NCBI GenBank assembly: GCA_038087015.1
Contig: JASBNA010000001.1
Coordinates: 2,542,001-2,606,000, forward strand
Source: Cerrena zonata
Lineage: Eukaryota; Basidiomycota; Agaricomycetes; Polyporales; Cerrenaceae
DNA length: 64,000 nt
Reading direction: 5' to 3'
In this document: piece by piece, positions 12,601 to 25,723 of the stretch
Layout: each line of letters begins with the position of its first letter
Position numbering within the stretch: the first letter of the stretch is position 1
Notes under the pieces: generated by a model
The model's input: the letters and a program-made list of their open reading frames with translations, nothing else
What the model was told of the DNA's origin: nothing
The model's database searches: none
Translations under genes and position numbers: made by a program

Positions 12601-13306
12601 GATTCAGTAAGAAGTGGTCCAGCAGAGCGAATCATGGGACCATCACCACCTTTCTCTGCGGCGTCCTTCATTCCCGATACAAATCGATTCTTGAAAGAAC
12701 CCACAGTATTAGTTTCCACATACGCGGTCCAGTATTTGCGCATCTCTGAAAGTGTGAAGGAACTGCTTATTCTCAGGAAACGGGAGTAGGGTCCTGAGTA
12801 CCATGCTTCCATATCCTGAGACAGTTCCAGCAATTTCCGACATTGGCTCGTGAGCAGTTCCAATGAGGCTTTGTCGAGGAAGAAGTGATAGAAGATATTC
12901 CAAACTTGTGATACGTTCTCCGGAAAATGATTGTCAACGACTAAAGTGAACAGGATCACGTTACGAGCTGTCGCAATGGTTCAGATTCAGTAAGTCAGTC
13001 GTATAAATGAGCTTCACATACCCAAGATCGCGCCTTCGATATCGACGCAGGTAATATCATAACATCTTGTCTCTACAAATGCATCAATACACAGGATCGA
13101 AGCCCTCTGAGACAGCGAAACGCACCTTTGCCCGTATCCGCTTCACATGCGTACAACGTGTACAAAATATTCCTAGGGTCACCACATCCTATCAGAAGAA
13201 TGTTCGCATCTTCCTTGGGAGCCAAAAACTGCGTCAACAGGATTGGGGGTGTGTTACCAATGGGATAGAAGAAGGTATGCTGTGGCCAGATCGTGGGGTG
13301 AGCCAT
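9605..13306 (-). CDS. DUF4470 / MYND-type zinc finger protein, intact copy
   Basis: Exons 13126-13306, 13022-13072, 10623-12967 and 9605-10564 give 3537 bp, 1178 residues, uninterrupted. The N-terminal DUF4470 region is at about residues 9-100 (FFYPIGNTPPILLTQFLAP, LLIGCGDPRNILYTLYA, then RCYDITCVDIEGAILARNV across two introns). The middle roughly 900 residues have no motif I know. The C-terminus (about 1134-1176) is a complete MYND finger: CAKCG, LLSCSRCKSVSYCSKECQ and DWKRHKPAC supply all C/H ligands. MYND fingers usually bind proline-rich partners, and such DUF4470-MYND proteins are expanded in mushroom-forming fungi without a known role. A run of TATA lies about 45 bp before the start. 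The tail-to-tail arrangement with the left copy points to an inverted duplication. Confidence 0.88.
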
Positions 13307-13346
13307 TGTTGATGAATCGCTTAGAACCCCAGACAGTACCTCGCGG

Positions 13347-13358
13347 TATATATATAAG
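13347..13358 (-). promoter_or_regulatory. TATA-rich promoter element of the intact DUF4470-MYND gene
   Basis: TATATATATAAG on the plus strand reads as a TATA-like element on the minus strand, about 40-50 bp upstream of the start codon at 13306. Confidence 0.45.
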
Positions 13359-13636
13359 AAAAGCCCTGTGAAAATAGAGGGATTAGGTTTCTCGGCAGGC
13401 TACGCTGTTAAGTAATCTTAACGCATGTATATCCTCATGTTTAGGTCACGATTTTTCTAAGAAGTTGCCTAACCTCTAATTTGCGCTCATGTCCGATGTC
13501 ATAGGTCCATAAACGCGAGATTCGATGAAAGCGAGTAGAAACGTGATTACAACTTGTGATCAGTCTATCGGGCCTGCAAGAGGATCCCTCAGTTAGAGAA
13601 AGTATATAGTCCATGAACGTTACAACATACTCATAT

Positions 13637-14140
13637 TCAGGATAATTTGACTGTGAGGTTCGTATCTTCTTCATACCGTGTGAGCCACCCTTTGATCCCA
13701 GTAGAAAGGATAAGAGCTCGACTAGATTTGATTCCTTGTGTGTCCAATGCATCCTGGTACCAGGCAGCAGTACGTGGGCCACGGCCACCGGGGAGAGCAA
13801 GAGTTACAATGAAATATTACCACAGGGATATTTTGGAGAAGAGGCATAAGTGAAGGTAGGGTTTGATAGAATGAGTGCGCAGGTAGATTTATGGCAGTTC
13901 GGATGAATGCAATCTAGCGAGGGACAGTCAAGATTCGCTGGTACAAGAACCTAATAGGCATCTATTCACCTCAAAATCTGTCCTGCGCACATCCACAACA
14001 AGAAAGTCTTTTCCTCCTTGTTTGGTACGAAGAAGTTCAGCTAACTCCTCCGTTTCGATGGATGGTGGGTGGCTCTGAGGGATTGGGAAGCTTGCAGCCC
14101 ACTCTGGTACTGGTTTCTCTAAATTTTGACTATGAATCAT
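13637..14140 (-). CDS. Cdc25-like rhodanese / arsenate-reductase family protein, one-base frameshift
   Basis: Two exons, 13970-14140 and 13637-13913, flank a 56-bp intron (donor GTGAAT, acceptor CTCGCTAG). The protein is a small single-domain rhodanese of the Ibp1/Arr2/Ych1 group, phosphatase- or arsenate-reductase-like enzymes with a catalytic Cys in an HC..R loop. Visible features: EWAASFPIPQ, LLVVDVRRTDFE-type strand with IRTAINLPAHSFY, catalytic HCNSCS, then GRGPRTAAWYQDAL and GIKGWLTRYEED. Between HCNSCSP and GGRGPR the frame slips by one. The run of four G at 13790-13793 (C on the coding strand) appears one too long; removing one base gives about 148 residues. The start at 14140 was chosen because it sits just before the domain; upstream in-frame codons would reach into the shared promoter. 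Confidence 0.75.
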
Positions 14141-14352
14141 GTCAATCCAACAGTTACTGATGTTATAACGAATCTGCAGTGGATTGTATCTTGCCAGTGA
14201 GAACGTTGAAGACAGGTTAGATAACTTTGCCAGTGATCCCGGAGACGGGATGGGATTAGACGCCAGCCATAATTTTGCTGTGGCGCCCATATTCGACCAC
14301 TTGTCTTGACTTTCGACGTCGTGGAGGACGGCGGCCAGAGTTGACGACGACA
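14141..14352. promoter_or_regulatory. Bidirectional promoter region
   Basis: A 212-bp region separates the divergent start codons of the Cdc25-like gene (14140, minus) and mitochondrial EF-G (14353, plus). No canonical TATA box is apparent. Confidence 0.5.
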
Positions 14353-17209
<2,857 letters not shown>

Positions 17210-17637
17210 ACACCCCCACTCATCATATTAGATTGCTATCGATTTGCAGTATTTATCGCACATTTACGTAGACACCTGTTATTATCACTACACTAATCCG
17301 ACGTTGTACTCTGGAACACTGAATCTTTTGTTGCTCTCTTTCGCACGGCCAATCATCGGGATGATCGAGCGTAAGTATAGACTGATGCAATAGGTTTTTG
17401 TTTCTCTCCTAACACCGACCACCTGGTCAGGGTGAAGTCTACACCGATAGCTTATTGCATGGTTGCTTCCAGTACATGTCACACGATCAAGGGAATCCTC
17501 GCAACATAAAATAATAATAGATGAGATCTCCAGGTACCTTTCATACAACGTCCGATACTCACTAATGTTCCACATTTAGGAGGATACCTAGGATATTCCG
17601 TAGGTTACAAACTGGTCTCATAAGTCCGGAGCGGTTG
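17210..17637. other. 3' flank of EF-G gene, no gene seen
   Basis: A 428-bp stretch, T-rich just after the stop codon and likely to hold the EF-G 3' end. The 95-codon minus frame at 17288-17575 has no recognisable content. Confidence 0.5.
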
Positions 17638-18300
17638 TCATTGATCGAGCTGGATGCTAGGCACGCCCATTTCGGTATATTCATGGAACGCTTCTTGGCT
17701 TTCCGTCCCTGTTACGGCATCGAGGGTCCCATCCTGAACCATGTATCTCGGCAAGAAGTTGATCTAAGGGTCAATGGGAACGTCAGAGGTTATTCGCGGA
17801 GCTCTTGACCTGAGGGTCTCTATTCAAGAATACTGGCTTGTCCGTACGTATACGCGCTAGGATGGCAGGCACAGTCCAAGAAGTGCTCTTCAAAGAATGC
17901 TTACAATGGCTGACGGGTCAAATCGAAGCCTCTCCGTTGCATTCACAAGAAGTCGAAGAAAGACCAAGGCACATTACGAGAAATGCCTAAATTTGAGCAA
18001 GATCTTGGTTTCGTGCTGTTATCGCAAACCCAATATAGCTTTCGTACGTCAAAACGAATATTGCGACGGCCGGTGCACATTGTGTCCCTTGCCTCCATAC
18101 TATTGAAGACGATCAAGAATAAGACGAAGTTAGTAGAAGTCCTCCCGTACGAATCCCGAGGTATCGAAATCTTGCCGTCCCGGAACGTAAGTCGTTCCCT
18201 GTTTCGTCTTAATCGATTCGTCGAGCATATACTCTTGGCATGGCAAAGGGACCGCATCCATTTTTAACTCATGATTACAGTCGGGTATCATGGGTGGCAT
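17638..18300 (-). pseudogene. Decayed or mis-sequenced spliced gene, family not recognised
   Basis: On the minus strand an ATG at 18300 opens 50 codons (18151-18300). They end at a good 51-bp intron (18100-18150; donor GTACGG, internal branch site TACTAAC, acceptor AATAG), after which YGGKGHNVHRPSQYS continues in phase. Further pieces in coding style follow: ISRNVPWSFFDFL, then NATERLRFDPSAI one base out of frame, RIRTDKPVFLNRDPQ, and INFLPRYMVQDGTLDAV to a TGA at 17638-17640. Plausible introns join most pieces, but at least one single-base shift is needed and one junction gave no satisfactory donor. The product would be about 150 residues of unknown family. It could be a real gene with assembly errors. 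Confidence 0.35.
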
Positions 18301-19434
18301 CCTCTCAAGGGTCTAGCTATGTAAGATGACACTATGCGTTCATCACACAGGAATGGAAACGAATATGACGAACCAGATATCCCCTGGCCCGTGGCAGTAA
18401 ACGCGGAAAATACTACGTTATACCTTCGACGTTACACCAACCGTATGGGAGATTCGGCGGTATCATGAACAAAGTTATGTCAAACAGTTCTACGACGAAG
18501 AGAACAATGGCTTCGGTAGGGACCAGCGCGGGTTTTGTGGCTTACACAGCAAGTTTGCGAAGCACCCTGAAGAAGATAGATACTATCTGGCCGCCGGATG
18601 GATGGAGGTGACAGGATATGGCAAGAATGCTATCAGCATGGAACAGGGACTTACGTTGAGTCTGACGCAGGAGTCCACAGAATGTCCGATATACTTGGTC
18701 CATATTAGTCAAATCGAAGAAGTTCTGGCGTCTCGTAAGCTAGCGGAGGAGGGGAATTTCCTCATCGAAAGAGCGCGCTGCCGAAAAAGGTGGGTCACCA
18801 TACTGTTATCGTTAACTCGAGTACGCCGACATCTGCATCCGACAGTCAGTGATATGTTTGAGAAAAGACCGACAATCACCACCAGCTCAAGCCTGCTCAA
18901 GCGGAGATAGTTATCTGTAATACGTGTAGTACGTGACGCTAACATAATTGTCCAACCCGGCAGACACCTGTGCGCCAGATAAAAAAAGAACATAGCCTAG
19001 ATAATCAAAAACCTAAAGGCTTGACAACGCCACAAAATCATCACACATTCAATGAATCAAAGCGTTCAATCTGCACTTCCAGGTCTCATTTCGAAATTCG
19101 GACAGCAAGGTTTATTCGGGTGGAATAAGGTTATGATTATGGCATAAAATGCTACGACTAGGTTATACAGTCTATGGAGGTAAGGCGACACATATGGGAA
19201 ACAACATCCTACGACCCGAAATAAAGACAGCGATTTGGCCCTGGTTAATGACAGTCAAATTGATAAGAACGGAAGTCTAGACATGTACAGCGGTGCAACG
19301 ATAGCTAAGTTAGAAAGGAGAGAATAGTCCGAGGCAAAGTCCAGAAAAAGTGAGAAAACATCGTGGAGAGTGTTACGACGAGATTCACATAAGTAACTTG
19401 AGTCATCGAGGATACGTATGTCCAGTCGTGAGGC
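18301..19434. other. Intergenic, possible coding fragments only
   Basis: No coherent gene. Plus-strand stretches such as the frame at 18602-18910 and an overlapping piece before it (about 18450-18620) have protein-like composition but no start, splice continuity or known motif. They could be remnants of another decayed gene. Confidence 0.4.
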
Positions 19435-22400
19435 TTAATACGAGAAGATCATGAGCCATGGGTTTAAGACAATCTGTGATGAAGCGAATAGTGAGCATTC
19501 TGTGGGAACGAAATGTACGATTAATTGCTCACCGGCCACAATGCATGGCATCCAATAGTAAGTCTGAAAAGAAGAAGGAAGAAGTCAATGCAAAATTCAA
19601 GAATATTCTACAAATAACGTACGCGAGGGGAACAATGACTGCCCAATCTGTTCCGGGGACACGCCATCCACTCGGAATTAAATCAGTGGCAAGGACGGCC
19701 ATGCCTGCGCTGATCACGATACAAATTACCAATGTCATCCAAAACCTCTTGATGATCTTGGGGACTTCGAGCCAGAAGTTAGACCTTTCGACTTCCTTCT
19801 TGGTAGCACCCCAAGTGATATTGTACGAAAACATGTGTGCCAGGAGGGCCTGAGACAAGTGAATGCTCAAACCGCCGAAGAAGAAAAAGCTATAGATAAC
19901 GTGTGAGAGGATGATGTAGTATGAAGAAGAAGACGCGGGCTTACAAGAATGGAATCCACTTAAGAGTCTCCCAAATCGAGACGAGAAGACTGCTGTGTCC
20001 GAGACGATATTCGAGGAGGATGTAGCCGACATTACCGGCACATGGGAAGACAACAACACAAGCAAGCCAAATCTCGAAACTCTTGAGATAGAAGCCATCG
20101 ACTTCATAGCCCCAACCGAGCATCAGATAATTCGAAAGGGAGAGGACCATGCCGATGGCGATTCCGTAGTATGAGAACATGTCTAGAATACACGAAATTA
20201 GGTTTAAGAACAACAAGATGCAGATAGGTACTCGGTAGCTTACATGACATCATGCTGATTTTGTAGTGGATGGGAGCGTCGGACCAGACGAAAATACGGA
20301 GTTGCTTTGTGATTGGGCCAAGTCTCCACCATTCGATAAGGGGTTGGAAAATCAGTTCGCTACAACCTGGGATATTCTCGTAAAAAGCTTCTTGTTGCGA
20401 ATGAAGAACAATGACTTACCATAGGCGTATTTTTGCCAGCGATTAAGCTCATCGTCGCAGGTCAAAGAGACACCTTCCTTGAAACCACCGTCAGAATAGG
20501 TTGCCCATCGAATAATATAACCCTGCAATTGTAAGCGGAGGGCCATATCGAAATCTTCAGAGACGTTAGACTCGGACCAGATCTTCTTGACGTTGTCATC
20601 AGGATCTATGAAGGCAGCCTCTTGGAGAGCAGACCAACGAAGGAATGCATTGTGACCAACAAAAGGAGCAATTTCCCCATTTGCACAACCAAGTGAAATG
20701 GCCCGGTTGATCCGGCGTGTGAAATGTGCAATACCGTTTTCGAAGTAGTGGTGGGCGACCTGCATGACGTCGGATTCATGCTGAATGATAGCGACGTCAG
20801 GACATTCGGCCAACTCCCTAGCGGCGTCGCGGAAGCAGTCTTCGGGAACGAGGGTATCAGCATCGATGATGAGAATGATTTCACCAATCCGGAGGGACTT
20901 TGCGTTGCAAGCCCAGGGCTTCCATCGACGACCGCTTTCCTCGTAGATCTCGTCAATAGCCATTTGCATTGCTTTCTCCTCGACATCTTCTTCGTCGTCG
21001 ATATCTTCTCCACGGGCTTCGGCCTCGGCAGCAAGATTGACAAGGTGCTTCTCGAGTTTGAGGGAAAGAGCAAGGCCATAATTCATATTCGAGGCCTTCT
21101 TGAAACGACCCGCACGCTTGAACCCTCCCGGAGCACCGTCATGCTTAGGACGAGCAACCCAGCCAATATTGTTATCAGCATAAAATTGGATACGCTCTTT
21201 CCTTTCCTGTTCAGGGATAATCTGAAGACCGTCATCATGAACAAGAATAGCAGAGGTTCCGCCTTGACGTGCGTATGTTTGCATTGCCTTCTTGAGAGAA
21301 TACACCGAGGGTGCTCTGAAATAGACAAGGTTGGCTCAGTATTCGCATTTCACATCACTTTAGCTCGAGATCAGATGTGGGGTAGCGCAAACTGCAGGCG
21401 AAATGGATTGCCAATTGAATCAGGCACCCACGATCGAAGCCTCGGTAATATTGATCGAGGGTAACGATTGAAAGCTTAAATGGTGATATCGGCTACTCAC
21501 ATGGTCTCGGACAAGCTTTCCCTATACACGGGCAACTCGATGGTGATGTGAGGCAGTCGATTATCCACATCTTTGTTGGGAGCCGGCGGAAGCGCGGAGT
21601 AGTATTTGGAGTTTTCATGATATTGTGCGACAGGACCGATTCTGTGTCAGAGATTAATCAGAAGATTAGAAGCGCGATTAAGGCGGTCCTTACATCATAC
21701 TGAGGTTACCGATGATCTGCAAAGAGAAGAACTAAAAGTAGAGAAGTCAGACTTCCGGTTCACACCGGATATTCCTGTTACTAACCAGAGAGATGCAATA
21801 GAGGAAGGGCAACGTCACGAGAAGGGCAAGGCGAACATAAGAACCATCCAAAACAATCTCTTGGATCATCGTGTCCACACCGCTTCCCAAATAGTCTACG
21901 TTGAGCACCATCAGTATATGTATTATGCTCTGGACTTTCATTTCATAACACTTACAGACAGACAATCCGGCCGCAAAACCACCGTAGATCGGCGCAAGAA
22001 GACGTGTAGGACGAGCAGCTGGTCCATCCGCAGCCTTCTCAACGTCACCCTTTCCAGAGGACACCCAGTAACCGAGACCGCACCAACTACGCGACTTCTT
22101 TGGTTGGCTGGACTCTTTCTTTCGCTGTATGATAGGCTTCGACTTCTTTCTCGTTGACCACCTCGGTTGCTTTCTCAGTGAGATTGACATCAGATGCAGA
22201 TGTCTGGGCCGAGGAAGCAACGGTAGATGAGGCGAGTGAGGTGAATGCGCTGCGTTGGTTCCACACCAACTTGATCAGCTTGTCCTCGAAGTCTCTGCAT
22301 GTGGGAATAATGTTATCGAGGTTGTAAGACCAGACAACAAGCACACGTTCGTCGCGCTAAACAATTGAGTTCAGTCACATAACACAACAGCAACAAGTGA

Positions 22401-22887
22401 TATTTCGACATACGATGAAAGCGCCACACTGCTCCTTATCGGCGCGAGGAAGCCATGTCATCGTGTCGAGGATCTGGATTCGAGTATCCCCGTCGACGAA
22501 GATGGCATCTTGGTCTTCTTTACTGAATGGGATTAATTATGTCAATCAAATGTCGGAAATATATCAGACGCCCTACTCACACCGCGGACAGTGCAGCGTG
22601 AATGGCCGCGCTTCGAATCTTGACGGCGACAACTGGGTTGAGGACGCGAACGGCAGCCTCGAAGGGCTCGAGGTAACGGTTCTCGTAGGGGAACACACGA
22701 AAACGACCGTTGTCTACACGAAGACAAACACCGGCATGTACGTTTTCCTCCGATGGTTTGAACCAGGCATCTCCTTGTGTCTATTGGGGGACGGGCGTGC
22801 ATGAGATGAGTGTGTAGTACAACGATGAGGGATACATACTTGTTTGAAGATGTGGTGGAGCAATGCGTCGAAGGCGTCGTAATCCAT
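19435..22887 (-). CDS. Family 2 processive-type glycosyltransferase, multi-pass membrane protein
   Basis: Thirteen exons from ATG 22887: 22840-22887, 22581-22780, 22414-22522, 21956-22356, 21786-21895, 21694-21731, 21501-21641, 20420-21315, 20244-20366, 19945-20182, 19623-19889, 19533-19563, 19435-19473. About 879 residues after one correction. A soluble N-terminus is followed by two membrane segments, a cytosolic GT-A domain and several C-terminal membrane segments ending NPWLMIFSY. Catalytic landmarks: VHDDG, DAD at about 500-502 (IIDADT), SEDFDMALRL at about 602, and NRWQKYAYG in place of the usual (Q/R)xxRW. It resembles chitin/hyaluronan-synthase-like GT2 proteins; a fungal GT2 of this type is needed for hyphal growth in some plant pathogens, but the product here is unknown. 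In exon 4 the frame needs one base removed near 22115-22123 (A run). A 34-bp intron would also fit but is too short. Confidence 0.88.
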
Positions 22888-24976
22888 TGGGAAACAAAAG
22901 AATGTGACGAAAGTACTAGAATGTGTGAAGTGCCAGTGAAGAAAGTCTCGTCCGCTGCTCGGAGCTCAGCGAGGGAGCCGTAAAGCGTTGAACTGAATGC
23001 GAGCGAGACTTATACTCTGCACGCAAACTGAATTTTCCCAGAAGGGAAATGGCATGCCATACGTTCGGTTACAGAACCGATGGACCTGGCCCTTAGATTG
23101 ACAAAGATGGCTATGTCACAGAGATATTCCATCCGTGTCTATCTATTCTCGTGGAGTTGACCTGCCAGTGGCACGCCAGATCGAGACAGGTACAACGAAG
23201 AATGGCGAATACAGAAGCTGAGCGAGAAGCTCGGGAGAGAATGTAACGCCGTCCGAGACTCTCTGTGCCTATTGATTCGGCAGAAACGTATGTTCTTGGC
23301 TAGATACCTGACGGATGGAAAACATAGAACTGTCTGCGCACATATCTGAACGCTGTCATCCTCGGCTGTGCATATCCTGACGCTGGAGTGATGATGGTAT
23401 GAGTGATTGCAGCCACGAAGCCGTGGTATGTGCGGATGACAAGCATAAATTGCTTCCCAAAAACTGCAAACCCTATACTGATGCGATTGCCTGTCATGGC
23501 AGCTCCTACACAACATCTGGTACTGCGCCCTTACCTTCTATAGAACCCACGCGCACAGATATTGTCCCCGTCCCGGATTTCGCACTACGTCCGCCAGACG
23601 GTGGTCACCCCGCTGAATGGGAACCTAGACCGATTTAGAGCACAACGTTCCCAATTTGGCCGAGCACCCTTACGACCGTCTGTGACACGAATCAAGGGAT
23701 ATAGCCGGGTTTGATCTGGATGGGCCCTGTTGGGTGACTACTAAGGATGTACTGCAGCGTCTGCCATTCAAGTTTACATTAGTGGAGCTAGAGAGATTCT
23801 GACAAGACTCAGGTCAAGACCGGTGACGCATTCAAGTTCACGTCCCCGCTGGATGATTGCGTCCGAGGGAGCACAAAGACGAAAATAATCGGCTGAATCG
23901 GCGACGTGGAATGGACTGGTTTGTGGCCCGATAAGGCACCCCGTTGGATTGGCGGACGATTACGACTCTGAACAGATTTGTTGGTCTGTCCATCTCTCAC
24001 CTGCAACGACCCGAACATGCAATCAATCAGGGCAAGCGAACGAGGCAGCTGGCATGATCCCACACGCCTGTTGTGAACAATCTATTCGAAAAGGGCCGGG
24101 GGTCTGGCTGATTCAGTTGCGCGTTGTCTGTTAGGAAGATTTCCGGGGGCTGATTCAGACGAGAGGGACAGAAGTGTTAAGATTAGCAAGGGCTGCTGTC
24201 GGAGCTGGACAATTTTTGGAGGATAGGCAGCTTTCGATGTAAGATGCAAACGGTGTTTTACGTAAGTTGCTGTTTTCGGCGAAGAGTGCGGCTAGACGCT
24301 CGGAGGCAGATGGCAGGGGAGGTTGGAACCGTGGCTTGCTGACGAGTCCGAGTTGGTCGCTGCTACTGCCGTTATCGACTCCCCCGTACCTAGCTATGAA
24401 CTCCTGCCTGTCACCAACTCTATCAGCCGAAGCTATCTCTATTGTGGATACGCTTTGTACCTTGTCCGTCGGACCCGTTCATTTAATACAATGAAGATGT
24501 GCAGGCACCACTCGCACCGTGCCATCAGACACTCGTCTTGGGCCAATCTTGCATCCTGATCTCGTCCCCGGAGCTGAGAATTTAATTTACCCAACGTCCG
24601 ACTTCGCGGGATGTCTCGTCTGATCCCTGCTTCGTGCAGAAGAATCGAACGCAGGCACAAAGTAGATCGTGAACCTTGCGCAGCATTGGGTTTGCACTGT
24701 GTACACACCAAGTGGAGCTGTGGCGAGTTTCCTACGTTCATTTCTCTTTTCGTACTCGAGCTTCTCGAATACTTATCGAGTCCTCGCAGAATGTCAAAAA
24801 GTATGCGTAAACCACAAGTAACATTGTCCACGGTAACGGTAAACTATCGATAGACATCTTGTATTTTTCCTAACTAAGTTTACCAATCCTGACGCCGCAA
24901 TTGTCCCACCATACACCCAAAATCCCAAAAAGAAACAGAGACAGCCAACGGGTTTATGTTCCCCCGTGTATTGGAT
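22888..24976. other. Long intergenic region, no gene recognised
   Basis: About 2.1 kb between the start of the GT2 gene and the end of the cysteine-rich protein gene. It must include the GT2 promoter. Several short frames overlap on both strands (for example 23139-23516 minus, 24439-24831 minus), but none shows splice-supported continuity or a motif. Confidence 0.5.
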
Positions 24977-25667
24977 CTACAACCAGGGGTAGAACCAGAA
25001 GGGCCAGATGAAGATGGGCTTGGGCTTGTTCGGAGGGTGTCTGCCCTTGAGGGCATCACAGGTCGCAGTAGACGGGCAATTGCCTTGACGAGTGTTGGTC
25101 AAAGCCCCAGTCTGAATAAACAGGTTAGTCTTCTCAACTACGTGGACGGGCGTTACTGCATGTGACACTTACGGAATCCCAAGTACAAGCACCATTAGGA
25201 TAAGCACACTGATATCCGGTAAAGTAGTTGATCAGGACACCCGAATCATTGTTGTTGTCCTTGGGACAGGTACATCCCGTGCTCGGACAGGGAGCAGAAG
25301 ATGGACAGTTGGTTTGAGCTTGGTTCATGAGCGATCCGTCCTATTCCGCCACAAACAGTCAGTTAAGCTCATAAGCGTAGGCAAACGATGAGCTCACCTG
25401 GTCATCCCAGGAGCAGGCTCCTCCAGGGTAGGCACATTGATAACCCGGGAAGAAATTGATCAACACTCCATTGTCATTGTTCTTGTCCTTAGGGCACGGA
25501 CATCCTCCTGCCCCACCAGGGTAACAGCCGATGAGGACAGGATCAGCACCAGACGTACGACCCTCAAGAGTAGTTAGGTCCCGAGCGGACGTGGTGGTGC
25601 CTGCGCTGACGAGCAATGCAGCGGAGAGGAGAGTGACAAGGCCGGTAGAAAGAGTACGTGATACCAT
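24977..25667 (-). CDS. Secreted cysteine-rich two-repeat protein, copy A
   Basis: Three exons (25398-25667, 25173-25340, 24977-25111), all phase 0, give 573 bp, 190 residues. A signal peptide fits residues 1 to about 23 (hydrophobic TGLVTLLSAALLVSAG). The mature part holds two copies of a roughly 55-residue unit with the core GC.CP.D.NND.GVLIN.F.GYQCAYP.GAC.WD, joined by a linker Q.NCPS.A.C that recurs in a third partial unit. That makes 13 cysteines, spaced alike in the two units. Each intron falls just after the conserved WD, so exon and repeat boundaries coincide. The tail is Pro/aromatic-rich (KPIFIWPFWFYPWL), unlike copy B. A TATA box lies about 50 bp upstream. No family is recognised; small secreted cysteine-rich proteins in fungi include wall proteins and effectors, but nothing here decides that. 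Confidence 0.85.
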
Positions 25668-25715
25668 GACGAGCAGATTGCTTGTTGGTGTCGAACAACT
25701 TGTCCCTCACTGTCC

Positions 25716-25723
25716 CTTTTATA
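25716..25723 (-). promoter_or_regulatory. TATA box of copy A
   Basis: TATAAAAG on the minus strand, 49-56 bp upstream of the start codon at 25667. Copy B has an equivalent box at a similar distance, suggesting a shared strong promoter type. Confidence 0.6.

Noticed and set aside
14275..14352. Upstream in-frame extension of EF-G from 14275
   Set aside because: There is no ATG at 14275 (alternative start only), and it would run into the divergent promoter; ATG 14353 begins a good presequence.
22129..22162. 34-bp intron that would also restore the GT2 frame
   Set aside because: Far shorter than all other introns here (about 50-65 bp), and it would replace a helical stretch that reads well; a one-base surplus is simpler.
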